From positions 28,397,715-28,461,714 of the forward strand of contig OX463829.1 in the NCBI GenBank assembly GCA_949825045.1: DNA of 64,000 nt, written 5' to 3'. Below are positions 21,330-32,867 of this stretch, piece after piece. Each line of letters begins with the position of its first letter. The first letter of the stretch is position 1. This stretch comes from Argyresthia goedartella (lineage: Eukaryota > Arthropoda > Insecta > Lepidoptera > Argyresthiidae). Position numbers and translations under genes: made by a program. The notes below the pieces were generated by a model. It did not search any database. It was not told the origin of the DNA and saw only the letters and a program-made list of their open reading frames with translations.

Positions 21330-21600
21330 TGTAGGAACGGTAGCGGGTGTATTTGTAGTTACGGCTCGCAGGATCCCGTTGTAGGAACGGCTCGCAGGAT
21401 CGCGTCGTAGGCACGGCTCGCAGGATCGCGTTGTAGGGACGGCTCGCAGGATCCCGTTGTAGGAACGGCTCGCAGGATCCCGTTTGTAGGAACGGCTCGC
21501 AGGATCGTGTTTGTAGGAACGGCTCGCAGGATCGTGTTTGAAGGAACGGCTCGCAGGATCGTGTTTGAAGGAACGGCTCGCAGGATCCCGGGGTAGTGCG
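21330..21600. repeat. 26-27-bp minisatellite
   Basis: About ten units with core GGAACGGCTCGCAGGATC followed by CGTTGTA, CGTTTGTA or GTGTTTGAA. The 27-bp versions keep the minus frame 21617-21159 open and encode repeated DPASRSFKH; 26-bp versions shift it. The frame has no start context or homologous domain, so I treat it as repeat rather than gene. Confidence 0.8.
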
Positions 21601-21617
21601 ACCCCGGGATAAGGCAT

Positions 21618-22308
21618 TTAGGTGGTTCTTCTCGCTTAAAAGCTGACGTGAGACTCCCGAATTTCAGAAATGTTCCGCTCTTATACGCTTTTTGGAGAGT
21701 TCTAAAAATTATTTAAATTAAAAGCAATTTTTGTGAGTGGCCTAGAGAGAAAAAGTATTTTTGTAAAAGTATTGAAGCAAACATATCAGACCGCTAACGA
21801 GTTTGAATGGACATTGCCATGACAACCAGATAAACAACGACGTCAACAAATGTCAAAGTTTGGTTTCAGGCTCGTAATACAGAAAACAACAAAAAAACCA
21901 TGAAGTAACAATGAATATAAAAAGGTAGCGCACCAGCGCGCACGAAGCCCGAGATTGCAGAGTTTCGGAGAAAGCCAAATACAAGGTCACCAAAGGTAAA
22001 CCCCTTCGCTATCGATTTAGAAGAGCTGATAGTGTGAAAATACAAAGCGAAAATGATTTGTTAATGTGTTCTTATGGTTTAAAACGTTACAGGGTCCTAT
22101 GAAAATAAAGGTGATACCAAATAACAAGCTGTACAGCTCAGCAAGCATCCAGCTGAAAATCCAGGAAAATGACATGTAAGTAGCATAACACTACATCTTT
22201 TGACATTGACACAATAACAACAACAAATATATTTATAATTTTGGATTAGAAATATAGCATAATTTATAAGAAAAAATAGTAAATTAATGTCTGCGCTATG
22301 ATTTCTGC
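21618..22308. other. no gene seen
   Basis: AT-rich sequence without a supported frame. A GC-richer patch near 21930-21980 could be an old LTR or leader but has no diagnostic motif. Confidence 0.4.
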
Positions 22309-23130
22309 GTGATCCAAAAACGCTCTGTGAGCCAAACATTCCTTTGCGCTACATTCCAACCGCTACAGCTGGGTTTCGGTAGCAGGGGCGGCTGCGAGGC
22401 TGCCGTGCATGCTACCCGCACCTTTCTTGCTAACGAGGGAGGTGACGTGCTGCTGAAGGTGGACGTGAAAAACGCCTTCAATTCGGTAGATAGCGGTACC
22501 CTGCTATCCCAAATTAAAAAGCACACACCTTCTATTTACAAATTACTTGTGGCAAAGTTACAGTCAAATTTAATCTTCAGGGAATACCTTCTACATTCGG
22601 CCATTGGATTTCAGCTGGACGACCCACTCGGGCCGGCAATATTTAGTTTGGCTATCCATCCGATCATTACCAGCCCTAATTCCAAATTCAACATGTGGTA
22701 CCTGGACGACGGGACCATAGGAGGCAAAGCTGAAAACGTATTACCTAAACGTAGTATTAGATTTGGAGCACTAACAACAGAATTAAGAAAAATTCACATC
22801 CGATAACATCCCCGCTGCCGTCCGCCGAAAAGATTAACATCATCTCAAAATTTGATTCCCAGTATAAAAATTTTGGAGGAAAACTCGCTCCGCCTCTAGG
22901 GGCCCCCGTACTAGAGGACGGTATCCCCAGCTTCGTGGATGAACAAATTTCAAAATTCAATCAAAATTAAATCAGACTCACCGATTTAAATCCAAATACG
23001 GTCCTTTCTATCATACGGTTTTGACTTTTTGTAACAAAGCTAACATACCTCCTTCGATGCTTTCCTCTTTGGAAATACCCTCCCATTCTCAACCTGTTAT
23101 ACGTTTTGATCCAAAATTCACTAACCAAAA
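22309..23130 (+). pseudogene. non-LTR reverse transcriptase remnant
   Basis: The first 165 codons hold LGFGSRGGCEAAVHATRTFL, then DVLLKVDVKNAFNSVD (catalytic Asp block), DPLGPAIFSLAIHPI and WYLDDGT (YLDD). The usual QGDPLGP is LDDPLGP here. The frame stops at 22806. Homologous reading continues in other frames to about 23130 (KINIISKFDSQYKNFGGKLA; PSMLSSLEIPSHSQPVIRFD). The 5' part and thumb are incomplete. The RT type recurs in many animals as solitary genes, but I cannot name the clade. Confidence 0.75.
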
Positions 23131-24042
23131 TTAAAAACTCCAACTTTGATGAACGAAGCTCCAGAAAATCTCCAGTGTGACTGCTTCATGAGTGGTTCTG
23201 TTCTTCAAGGTTATAGCAGGGCCCAGGTATCCGACCCTTAATGTTCTTGCATTAGAGAATTGCACAGAAAGACCATTGTTTTGGTTTTTCAGACTGAAGA
23301 AAAACGTAAATTATGTATGAATTAACTCACTGATAGCGAGTTTTACCATCGAAGAGTAACTTTTTACTCGAGAGTATTTTCTACTTATTCTAAGAATGAC
23401 CTACCTCATTTTGAACTGTCTTTATCATATAAATTATCTCGATAAAAGCCACGGATCAAAAACTTAACTTTAACTTAGTTATTCTCGCATGACTTATTGC
23501 TGTAAAATCCACCCTAAGTCACTTACTGTACTCACTTAATAATTAGTATTATTATTATATACCTATTTCATATTTCTATTGTATATCTATATATCTACCT
23601 ATACATCGCATCGTTGAGAGGTGCCTGCACGGATATCAAATGGTTTTGACTGAAAATAAACTGAAAACAGCGCTGCAGCCCTGTTGTAGCATTATGCTGA
23701 GTTGGAGCCATTTCACTGGTGAAGCATGCGTAGATCATCCTTCTCTTTTATTTAGAAAATATGTGTTTTCTTCTATTATCTAATGTCGATTTCCTGTCTG
23801 TAAAATTTTCCTGTTGATGTACTATCGAACCATCTGAATCATGACCCACCATAAGCTTATTTTGCTAAACCCCTTAAATGCAAGTAGGTCGAAATTCGCT
23901 TGAAGGTTTATTTCCTTGGTAACGAACTTGTTATCATTTGATTAGACACTGACATTTTGATAGATCTTACAAGTTTGAAAGTTTCAAACGAATTATCAGG
24001 CAAGTGGGTCATGATTCAGTTGGTTCGATTGATATTTTGTCC
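23131..24042. other. no gene; likely retroelement 3' sequence
   Basis: AT-rich, no coding frame. Its end at 24043 is the tail listed next, so part of it is probably a LINE or SINE 3' region. Confidence 0.4.
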
Positions 24043-24082
24043 AGTGAATAAATAAATGTCTATGTCTATGTCTATGTCTAAA
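24043..24082 (+). repeat. retroelement 3' tail
   Basis: AATAAATAAATG is followed by TCTATG repeated about four times, the usual form of a LINE or SINE 3' end on the plus strand. Confidence 0.55.
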
Positions 24083-24244
24083 TTATACACTCTTTGGAAA
24101 ACTGTTTGTCATTCCAAGCAGCCAGTGAAAGCCATAGTTAAAGACTTTATAAAACGTATAAAAAACATAGATCAAATAGCAAGGTGTCAAAAACGAATGC
24201 CTTCGGAGATGTAAACAATAAAAATTTTCATAGTTATTCCTACG

Positions 24245-24674
24245 AAGAAAGCTGGAAATCAACTCCATTACATGAGTAATTTGCAAGGCTGGACTATTTA
24301 TCAGACGATATTACTTCAGTGCAAGGTTCTGGTCCTATAAAACGAGAAGAGGATATCAAACCAATTTTCAAACCCTGTCCACATTTGGTGAGTCATTTTA
24401 GGGTACTGCGGTTAGTGTACCGTTTGCCAGGGGCAATTATAAGGAGAGCGACATCTTCGGGAGTAAAGTAAAAGGCTTGAGATGCGCGCAAATACGAGAC
24501 TATACTAGACCTATTTATTATAGGGAATCCTAGCTTATATACTAGGTTGGTACATGTTACTTATGACGTGCATAAGACATAGTGCGTGATGAATATAAAT
24601 ATACCTTATCTGTGACGGTCGTCAACTTATCTTAACATTACGTGAAAATATGACTAACATACTCGACCGGCACA
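24245..24674 (-). repeat. left copy of the 430-bp direct repeat (3' LTR-like)
   Basis: Differs from 26653-27082 only near 24514-24517 and 24566-24570 as far as I can see. Confidence 0.9.
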
Positions 24675-24690
24675 GATACTCCCCCCTTTA
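24675..24690 (-). other. polypurine tract of the LTR-like element
   Basis: Minus strand TAAAGGGGGGAGTATC directly before the TGTGCC terminus, where second-strand priming would occur. Confidence 0.6.
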
Positions 24691-25232
24691 GGGAAAAAAA
24701 TAAATGAATGTACTTATAACAATGGAAAAAATCTAAGTTAGATACCATAACAAACTTATCAACTGCAATAATAACTAGTAGTATTTTAATAAACATAAAA
24801 CCAGATCTTAATTGTGCATACTTTAACTTAATCTATTTTTATATCTAAGGAAAGTTATTGTTAAATAAAACTAGAGAGTAATAGAGCATATTTCAACTTA
24901 ATCTAAAGGTAACTCTTACACGAATTAGGAAAATAAAGGGGTTGGGTCTTATATAAGACACATTGAAATTTGAAGATGGAGTACTTAGGTGGTTAGGGGG
25001 GGTCCTTAGCTATCCTCTGATACCATTTTCTGATTTAGGAAACATCATTTTAGCACTTTAATTATAAAATATGTTTACGCGGTTTTTACAACTTGGCCAA
25101 TCTCGGAACGACAAATGTCAAACTCAAAAGCTCCAACGTTGGATATTGGTACATGATTTTAGTAGAAATTACAAGATTTTGTTGTAATGGTAGAAATTTG
25201 CGTCAGCAATTTTGTATTTTCTGACATAATGA

Positions 25233-25970
25233 CTTGCTCATTTCATTCAGATTCCTTCCGTGTTTCGTGAATGTTCTGTTGCGCTCTCGTTTTATCCGTG
25301 ATTCTCTGGATGACTTTGGCTTTGTTTACTTACTAACTACTTTATGGAGTTTATCAGAACCAAATTGGTTGCTTTAGGTCACTTCGTGTTTAAAAACTAA
25401 AGATAGGTTTGTTAGGTTCACACGTTATAGCAGACCCGGGAGCCGGAGCGAAGCGGAGCGGAGCGAGGCGACCCCCTACTTGCTCATTTCATTCCGATTC
25501 ATTCCGTGTTTCGTGAATGTTCTGTTGCGCTCTCGTTTTATCCGTGATTCTCTGGACGACTTTGGCTTTGTTTACTTACTAACTACTTTATGGAGTTTAT
25601 CAGAAACAAATTGGTTGCTTTTGGTCACTTCCTGTTTAAAAACTAAAGATAGGTTTGTTAAGTTCACACGTTACAGCAGACCCGGGAGCCGGAGCGAAGC
25701 GGAGCGGAGCGAGGCGACCCCCTACTTGCTCATTTCATTCCGATTCCTTCCGTGTTTCGTGAATGTTCTATTGCGCTCTCGTTTTATCCGTGATTCTCTA
25801 GACGACTTTGGCTTTGTTTACTTACTAACTACTTTATAGAGTTTATCAGAACCAAATTGGTTGCTTTAGGTCACTTCCTGTTTAAAAACTAAAGATAGGT
25901 TTGTTAGGTTCACACGTTACAGCAGACCCGGGAGCCGGAGCGAAGCGGAGTGGAGCGAGGCGACCCCCTA
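25233..25970. repeat. 246-bp tandem repeat, three units
   Basis: Units start at 25233, 25479 and 25725 with CTTGCTCATTTCATTC and end with a GC-rich tail (CCGGGAGCCGGAGCGAAGCG...GGCGACCCCCTA). Spacing is exactly 246 bp. Since 246 is a multiple of three, open frames appear, but they carry no recognisable domain. Confidence 0.92.
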
Positions 25971-26165
25971 CTCTTGGCAACCCCTCCTCCAACCCCTCTC
26001 CTCCTCCAACTCCCCCGAAATCCAAAAAATGTAGGCATTTTCTTCAATCTTTGAACCTCCATAACATAAAAACTAGTGGTTTCCTAAAAGGGGGGGTAGG
26101 TGGGGGGACCTCCCCTCCCCCACCCCTCCCCCCCTCCACGCCCCCCTCCCCCAAATTCAATGTGT
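25971..26165. repeat. C-rich low-complexity block after the tandem array
   Basis: CCCCTCCTCC and CCCCCCTCCACGCC-type sequence, about 200 bp, strongly strand-biased in C on the plus strand. Confidence 0.7.
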
Positions 26166-26652
26166 CTTATACAAGTACTTACCCTAAATAAAGGAACTAC
26201 GGTTATGTGAATTCTACATAAATTTAAAGAATAACATAATATTTACCTACAGGCGAGTCTTGTGTCTGGCCGCACACTACATAAAATAAACTTAAAACTG
26301 GAAAACAGAAAAACACTAGGAAAATGGGGCTTCGCGGTTAGTAAACTAACCTAACCTATAACTGGAAAATATCCGCAGGAGAGTCGTCTGATGCTGCAGC
26401 CGCCCATGTTTTTTTTTTCAGGAATCGATGAGTCAATTTACATCGCACTTCGTTGAAGTTGTAATCACTGTTTGTTTATAATTGCGACCGTACCTACACA
26501 AGGATGATTGTGCTGAATCAGCGTCAGCATTAAATCAACATAAAATCCTTGTAACCTTGGCTGTAGGCAGTCAATGATATTGTACGTCATATGTACGTGC
26601 GTGCTCTTCACTCTTGAGTGAATATTAAGTTGATATTAAGAAAGTTAATATT

Positions 26653-27082
26653 AAGAAAGCTGGAAATCAACTCCATTACATGAGTAATTTGCAAGGCTGG
26701 ACTATTTATCAGACGATATTACTTCAGTGCAAGGTTCTGGTCCTATAAAACGAGAAGAGGATATCAAACCAATTTTCAAACCCTGTCCACATTTGGTGAG
26801 TCATTTTAGGGTACTGCGGTTAGTGTACCGTTTGCCAGGGGCAATTATAAGGAGAGCGACATCTTCGGGAGTAAAGTAAAAGGCTTGAGATGCGCGCAAA
26901 TACGAGACTATACTAGACTTCTTTATTATAGGGAATCCTAGCTTATATACTAGGTTGGTACATGTTATTTATGACGTGCATAAGACATAGTGCGTGATGA
27001 ATATAAATATACCTTATCTGTGACGGTCGTCAACTTATCTTAACATTACGTGAAAATATGACTAACATACTCGACCGGCACA
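26653..27082 (-). repeat. right copy of the 430-bp direct repeat (5' LTR-like)
   Basis: Offset from the left copy by exactly 2,408 bp over the full length. Confidence 0.9.
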
Positions 27083-27099
27083 TACCGAAAACCCTACAA

Positions 27100-27360
27100 G
27101 TGTTACAACACGACTCTTACATAGTGACCCATTTTAATTTATAAAATTTCGTGTTGTTTGTTGATTGTTTCTCTAGCAGCAACAGAAATACAAATTCTGT
27201 CAAAAATTCAACTCTATACCTATTACGGTTCAAGACTTAAAGCCCGATGACGAGCGAACGGATAGACAGATGGAAAGACGGACACACAAACAGAATGGAA
27301 AGTGAAATCTTTTGAAAGGATCTCGTTTTGCACCCTTCGTATATGGAACCCTAAAAAGCC
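27100..27360 (-). repeat. degenerate copy of the lepidopteran interspersed repeat
   Basis: GCAACAGAAATACAAATTCTG, CAACTCTATACC, a GACGG-rich patch and TATATGGAACCCTAAAAA follow the order seen at 10927-11127, with heavy divergence. Confidence 0.6.
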
Positions 27361-28844
27361 TCCTGAAAATTTTCATGGCTGTCGCTTTCTTTAAGTCATC
27401 GGTAAAGGACCGAGTTACAAATACGATTTATCGTCTGCTTACATTGAAATACTTGAGAGTTTGAGTTTGATATACTAGCTGATGCCTGCAGCTTCATCAG
27501 CGTGGACTCAAATTAAATTATGTGAACTGGGTGGGTCAAGCCCCATTATTTAAACAGAAACAACAACTACAGCAGAACAAATAGACAAAATTGGTTAACC
27601 CTTCTGATTGGCGCCACAGAGACGAAGCTGATGCCCATCAGTAGGTAGATGTGGGCTTCATATGACGATGATAATGTTAAACATTTTCTGGCGTTTCTAT
27701 TTCAATAGGCGGACTCCGTACCAACCGCACGTTCACGAGCATGAAAAGGTTAGCAGCTCCAATTTGTCCAGCAGCAGTTATTGTTTGCGTTTCTCCAACC
27801 ACCACCATTTCCTCCTTGTCGTTAATCTTTACCACGCCAAAAAATATTCATATTTAAGGTGTTTAATACCTAAAGGTGCCTATTTGCGGTTTCGTAAAGA
27901 TTAGTGTAAATTGGATCGCACCCTTCGTTTTTTGTCTATGAACGAGTTGCCAGTGTTACTTTTGACGGAACGAAAAAAATTTGATTTGTAATCCTGAATT
28001 TGGTCACGTGCGTAATCGTAATTTTTGTTGCTGAGTTGCCGAGTTTTGTTTGCTGAAAGTCAGCTCCGCGATCGGTCGAAGTGTATTGAACAATATTTCG
28101 GGTACAGCCAAAGGGTTTACCGCGCTTCATTTTAGTGAAGGGTCAAGGTGACTACCGAGACGATTTATCTTGGATAGCAGTGTGAGATTTGCCTGTGTCG
28201 CTGGGAAATACCCACGCATAAGTTGAATAAGGAACGGATATAAATTGACCTGACGGTGACCCCGAGATTGCCTTGGAGTAGTGAAGCTGGAATCTATTTA
28301 AGGCGCGCCTGAGACTCGTCGTTCGTCGGAAGCCAGGTTATAGGTCTATGGAAGACACCGTCAGGTAAGACAGCGCACCGTACCACCGTCTTTAGAGATC
28401 CTCACGGCAGTTGAGTATGTTTCTAGCTATCCTATAGGCCCGCGGCATGAACGCTGCACTGAGTCATTCTCTAATCTAACATAAGGGTTTTATAAAAGCT
28501 CCAAGTGGTTTATTTGACCTGCAGCAGTATTTTTTCTGTTTCAATGTTTATATGGAACTTATAAACAGAGACACCAGTCAAAATCGTGACACCTGACAAA
28601 AATAGTAACACCTGTCAAAAGTATTATGAATTCAAGGATACAAGAAGTTGATTTTTTTGAATGTGGGAAGACAGGTTGTTAATAAATTAAAGATGTAGTT
28701 CTTACCTTAAAAAGGTAAGAAGGTTATTATGCTTCTGCCATCCCATCTGAGAAAGGGCAGGTTATTGTGACTTGCATGCTTATGCTATTCTCTGCCACTC
28801 CATCTGATAAAATACTTATTTTTTGTTATGAATGAATATGACAT
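27361..28844. other. no gene seen
   Basis: The one recognisable item is CTAGCTGATGCCTGCAGCTT near 27476, a diverged form of a motif common in lepidopteran repeats. Around 28720-28800 a roughly 60-bp block (TTCTGCCATCCCATCTGA) is loosely duplicated. No coding frame is supported. Confidence 0.4.
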
Positions 28845-29520
28845 ATTGCTTGGGTATCCTGTCAGTACATAGAAGCCGCTTCTAATAGCGGCTCCTATGT
28901 ACCTATGTACTCATCGAGTATTTCAGTGTGGGGTACGCTGGCATGTCTCCATAGGTTGAGTTTTTTAAGACGCACCGTAGTTGCAGCCGCCTCTTGCTTG
29001 ATGAAGAGGTGAAGCGGCGGCAGATCCGGTATGACTTCCAAGGCCGCAGTGGGTGCGGTCCTCATGCATCCCGTTGCTGCCATGCAAGCCAACCTCTGGA
29101 GTCTTTGTAGTTTATCTTCGACAGTGGATAATTTGGTTCATGGCCACCGAACTATCGCGCCGTAGCTTATTATTGGTCTTATGACAACTTAGTACAGCCA
29201 AAGGGTAGTTTTCGGGGTTAGCCCCCAGGTTTTACCTACCACTGCCAAAATGTGACAGTCGCTTTGTCAATCTTGCTATTCATATGTTTGCTCCAATTCA
29301 ACTTGCTATCTAGTATTGCACCTAGGTACTTTACCTCAAAAGCAAATTGTAGCTCTGTACCAAACAACCTATTGGTGGGCGATAGTTGCCTAGATTGCGC
29401 CTGTTGGTGAACATTACTATTTTCGTCTCATTTGGGTTTACTGATAGTTCGTTTGTTGTGCACCAGCGTTCCACGATACGCAGTGCTGCTTGGGAGACAT
29501 TACATTCTTACGGACTTTTA
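28845..29520 (-). pseudogene. R1-like LINE ORF2 remnant (post-catalytic region)
   Basis: From 29510 downward the minus strand reads AALRIVERWCTTNELSVNP, NRRNLG and then LDSKLNWSKHMNSKID. It ends with LACMAATGCMRTAPTAALEV (29092-28895). Several frame changes are needed. It matches the homologous remnant at 54845-55740, which retains the YADD block. A palindrome at 28865-28902 lies at the C-terminal end. Confidence 0.75.
28865..28902. repeat. hairpin in the LINE remnant
   Basis: GTACATAG-A-AGCCGCT and AGCGGCT-C-CTATGTAC are reverse complements around TCTAAT, with one unpaired position. The inner arms (GCCGCT/AGCGGC) also occur in the paralogue near 54880, while the outer arms do not. Confidence 0.75.
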
Positions 29521-29679
29521 GACCCAACGTAGTTGTGGCGATGTCTTATATAAGAGTCGATAGAGTCCCCCAGTTAGTATCAACATCACCAACCTAAGTG
29601 TCGGTGTGCCGCACCGCGGTAGCCAACTCTTCGGCATACTTCTCCCTCGTCCCGAAATGCTTTAGCTCATCCAAGTTTT

Positions 29680-30420
29680 GACTTGGTAGCTAAGACCTGA
29701 CGGATCTACAAGGACGAGAGAGGCGGAGACACAGTTTCGCGACTACAAGCCGATGATCCGTCCAGCAGTGTGCATCGAGCATGCCGCGGGCAATTTGGAC
29801 TTGGAAAACATCTTTTGCCTCACTATAGCATAGTCTTTGAGATGCCTGTGCTTGGATCTTGGGTTCTTGTACCACCACGTGTTCTTGTAATTGACTGGAA
29901 GGCGGAACATAGTGTTCGTGATCTCCAGGTTGAACTGAGTACAAATATTGAGTTGCAGGTGTCCGTTGTCGTTCATGCTGCTTACTCCATGTCTGCCTAG
30001 AACTTTCAGCCAGGCTGCGAAATCCTGTCCTACCCTGGCGTTCAAGTCCCCCAGTAATAGAATCTGTTCCCTGGGACGTATATGCTTGATACAGTGAGGC
30101 AAGTCGTGGTAAAATCGTTCCTTAATGTCATCAAATTTGTCTAGCGTAAGAGCATAGACGCTGATGACATTCAGGTAGTTATTATCGTCCAGTTGTAGGC
30201 TCAAAGTTTAAATATGGTCTGAGATATACACCGGGAACTCTTGCAGATGATTTACAATTTGATTCTTGATCGCGAATCCCACGCCTGATTGTCGCGACTC
30301 AGAAGAGGCCTTTCCAGAAGAAAGTATGTCCGCCTCCGTGAACCACTCTTCGCTTTCCTTTGTAGGCGAGATGTGTTTCACTGATGGCAGCCACATCTAC
30401 GCAAGAGAGCAGCTCGTGAG
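29680..30420 (-). pseudogene. LINE endonuclease-domain remnant
   Basis: 30396-30208 encodes SSESRQSGVGFAIKNQIV; 30204-29743 encodes NVISVYALTLDKFDDIKERF, LLLGDLNARVGQDFAAWL (the GDxNA endonuclease motif) and NTWWYKNPRSKHRHLKDYAI. Further on, a different frame gives the CWTDHRLV block near 29765-29745 (the catalytic DH). This is the APE-type endonuclease of a LINE whose proteins are often annotated as craniofacial development protein 2-like. There is a stop at 30207 and a frame change near 29830; the RT part is lost. Confidence 0.8.
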
Positions 30421-30599
30421 CTGCTCACGAGCTACAATAGCCGTCTTCAGCTCGGGACAGATGTTCTCTTTGCGATCAAGGAGTGTTCTTATATTCCATG
30501 CGTATATAATCGTATGCGTATATATGCGTATATATCCAACTGGATATGTCATTTGATATCCAGTTTTCTTGGTGATTTTATATTATTTTTATCATTGTT

Positions 30600-31140
30600 G
30601 CGGCGCCTATCACAACATTATGGATGTGTCGCGGTTACTACCATCTCAGTTGGTTGGGACGAGCAAATTTAAGGCCACATTTTCTAGCCCCCTCCAAGGC
30701 TGAACAAGGAGAGCAGTGCTACCCTTACCCTCGGAGGCAAAGCCCAGTCTGCATCAAACCGAACCTCTCTACTTTAACCCATCGCCACAGGCTTTTACGT
30801 CTTCGGATTCCAATTCGTGAAGCAATCATTAGCGAAGGAGTATTTTTAGTGCATAAGCGGTCCTGCAGATGCAAATGCCCTCTCTTGTCCTCATCCTCCG
30901 TAGCCCAGTGCAACGGAAACCGCTTCTTCTGGTGGAGGGTTCGAATGCAGTATCTGATCGGCAGCTATTTCTGACCTCAACTGCCGCCCTAGGCCATCGA
31001 CAACGCCTTGCTCACTCGCCGGATCCGCCAGGTCTCGGTGTATCAACGTCAGCTGCCTTCACCGCCGAGTTAGATTTGTGCACATGTGGGAGCTGTCTAC
31101 AAAATCGGTTCACTAGTTTTCAAATTATGAAAGACTGACA
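30600..31140 (-). repeat. probable 5' region of the same endonuclease-type LINE
   Basis: GC-richer than its surroundings and directly upstream (minus sense) of the endonuclease remnant. The plus strand holds long open frames without domains (30624-30974, 30869-31138), which I regard as the antisense of a repeat. Assignment rests on position only. Confidence 0.4.
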
Positions 31141-31645
31141 TGGGAAAGACTTAGCATTACAAGTATATCCATTAAACTAAAAATTACGAAGTAAAAAGTT
31201 ATTTATAAAAAATGTCGACTTCAAATTACAATGTTTTATCCATATACCAGAAATCTACCCAAATCAATGCAAACGTAGGCACAAAACAATTATGGGGTCA
31301 CAAAATCATGCAAGAAAAATTTGTATCCGTATTATAATACCTTCGTCAACAAGCCATTTTACACTGCTGGTTATAATATGATCAATCGGCCTCTGCACTT
31401 CAATTACTGTAAAATAATCGAAATTTGAATGGATTTAGAGATTTCCGATTAGTGTATGCTATTCGTTATGAAATAATATACTTATTACAACAAAAATATT
31501 GGGGACAAATCAAGAATGAACAAGTAAAATCTTATGAAATATTTCGGTTTGCCCGCAAAATAGTGGTTAGCCACCATCACCGTGTGTTTCAATAGCGGTG
31601 ATAAAATGTCGGCCATAATAAGACCGATATCAAACTATAAATATA
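31141..31645. other. no gene; left flank of the mariner
   Basis: AT-rich, nothing recognised. It ends with the TA target at 31644-31645. Confidence 0.5.
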
Positions 31646-31770
31646 CATAGTCAGGCCATAAGTTCTGTCACATGTGCAATATGAAATAATTTAGACATGT
31701 TTATTATTTATGTAAACATTTATATAGCAACATAAACTTAATAAAACATAGATTCTTATGGTAATAAAGT

Positions 31771-32632
31771 TTATTCAAAATGACCCCCGCGATTTTGAAT
31801 ACAGTCCTTTATTCTGCGCGGCCAGTCGTCTATCGCAGCACGAACGAGGTCCATGTCAATATCGGCGGCTGCCTTAATCAAGGATGCCTTGAGTGACTCC
31901 AAATCAGGATGAGGCTTTGAGCAGGCCTTTTCCTCCAAGTGTTGCGATATCTTGTAATCTAACGGACTCAAATCTGGACTGGAGGAGGGCCAGTCTTCGT
32001 GCCGGATGAAGTCGATTTCACGCGCCGCCAGCCAGTCTTGTGTGCTTTTCGCTCTATGAGCTGGCACAGAATCTTGTTGGAATACCCAGTGCCTGTTATT
32101 AAACATGGTATGAGAAACAGGTTCCACAAGGTTCTTGAGGACTGTATTTTGATACACAACTGCATTCGTTTTTACGCCTTTCTCACAAAAATGTACCTCA
32201 GTTAAGCCCCAATAAGAGACTCCCAACCAAACCATGAGCGAGGATGGAAAATGACCTCGTTGGACACGCGGAATACGGTTGCTCGCTTCTTCACTGCTGT
32301 GTCCGTACACTTTATCATTTTGTTTTTTGTAGCTCTCTTCCACGGTGAAAATTTTTTCATCCGAAAAAAGAATTTCCCGATGCTTTTTTCCCGCGTACTG
32401 CTTCAACAAAGCGCGGCATCTCTTCAGTCTCAGGTCCATTAAACGAGCGTCCAAACGATGTTCTGTTTTTCTTCGATATGTCCTAAGCCCTAAGTCTTCA
32501 TTTAACACCCTTTTCACCGTGGTCCTGCTTAACCCCATCTGAAGGACTAACAGTTTCTGCTTACGTATGGGATTTCTTTGAATTCGCGCCTTCACAGCTT
32601 TTATCACTGCTAGAGTCCTAACAGAGCGAGGG
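31771..32632 (-). pseudogene. mariner transposase, catalytic part (3' piece of a split gene)
   Basis: Encodes the linker HTH and DDE-type domain of a Tc1/mariner transposase, which binds its TIRs and cuts at TA targets. First Asp in ILFSDEKIF (codon near 32361), second in VFQQDSVPAH, third in SPDLSPLDY. There are 37 residues between the second and third Asp, the DD37D spacing of the maT/mori group. No stop or frameshift in this piece. The N-terminal codons are at 41339-41517; the two pieces total 1,041 bp including the stop, 346 codons in one phase, so the gene was uninterrupted until the LINE inserted. Confidence 0.92.
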
Positions 32633-32867
32633 AATCAAAATCAAAATCAAATCATTTATTTCCATAGGATGTTGTTACTTCACTTAGATCCGTCATTACA
32701 TTTTTTTTGGTGAGTTCACTAACCCAATGGCGGAATCTGTGGAGAAGAGCTCACCGAAGAAACTCCACAGTCGTCGCATCTTTTGCGTTTCCTTTTTTAA
32801 ATAAAATATTGTCAAATTACAAAATGAATGCTAATTATATATCGAAACAGCCTGTTACTCAAACAAT
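32633..32867 (-). repeat. 3' UTR and TTTTGA microsatellite tail of the nested LINE
   Basis: On the minus strand the sequence after the ORF2 stop leads to AATAAATGA near 32657-32666 and three TTTTGA units ending at the mariner junction. Confidence 0.8.

Larger units (their letters stand above)
24245..27082 (-). mobile_element. non-coding LTR-like element with 430-bp terminal direct repeats
   Basis: Segments 24245-24674 and 26653-27082 are direct repeats with no indel and, by eye, three substitutions. Read on the minus strand, the repeat starts TGTGCCGGTCG and is preceded at 24675-24690 by TAAAGGGGGGAGTATC, a good polypurine tract. It then has TATATAAG and later AATAAA, the order expected of U3-R-U5. 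The 2 kb interior encodes no gag or pol and carries a 246-bp tandem array. I found no clear target duplication or primer binding site, and 8 bp of identity beyond the CA terminus blurs the outer boundary. Best reading: a TRIM/LARD-type non-autonomous element; a segmental duplication is the alternative. Confidence 0.65.

Noticed and set aside
25480..25839. 119-codon frame with an internal repeat
   Set aside because: Created by a 246-bp tandem unit whose length is a multiple of three; no domain.
25233..25970. CRISPR array or coding repeat
   Set aside because: Units are contiguous without spacers, in a eukaryotic transposon context.
30624..31138. Two overlapping frames on the plus strand
   Set aside because: No domain, and they sit opposite the probable 5' region of a LINE; such antisense frames recur with the repeat.
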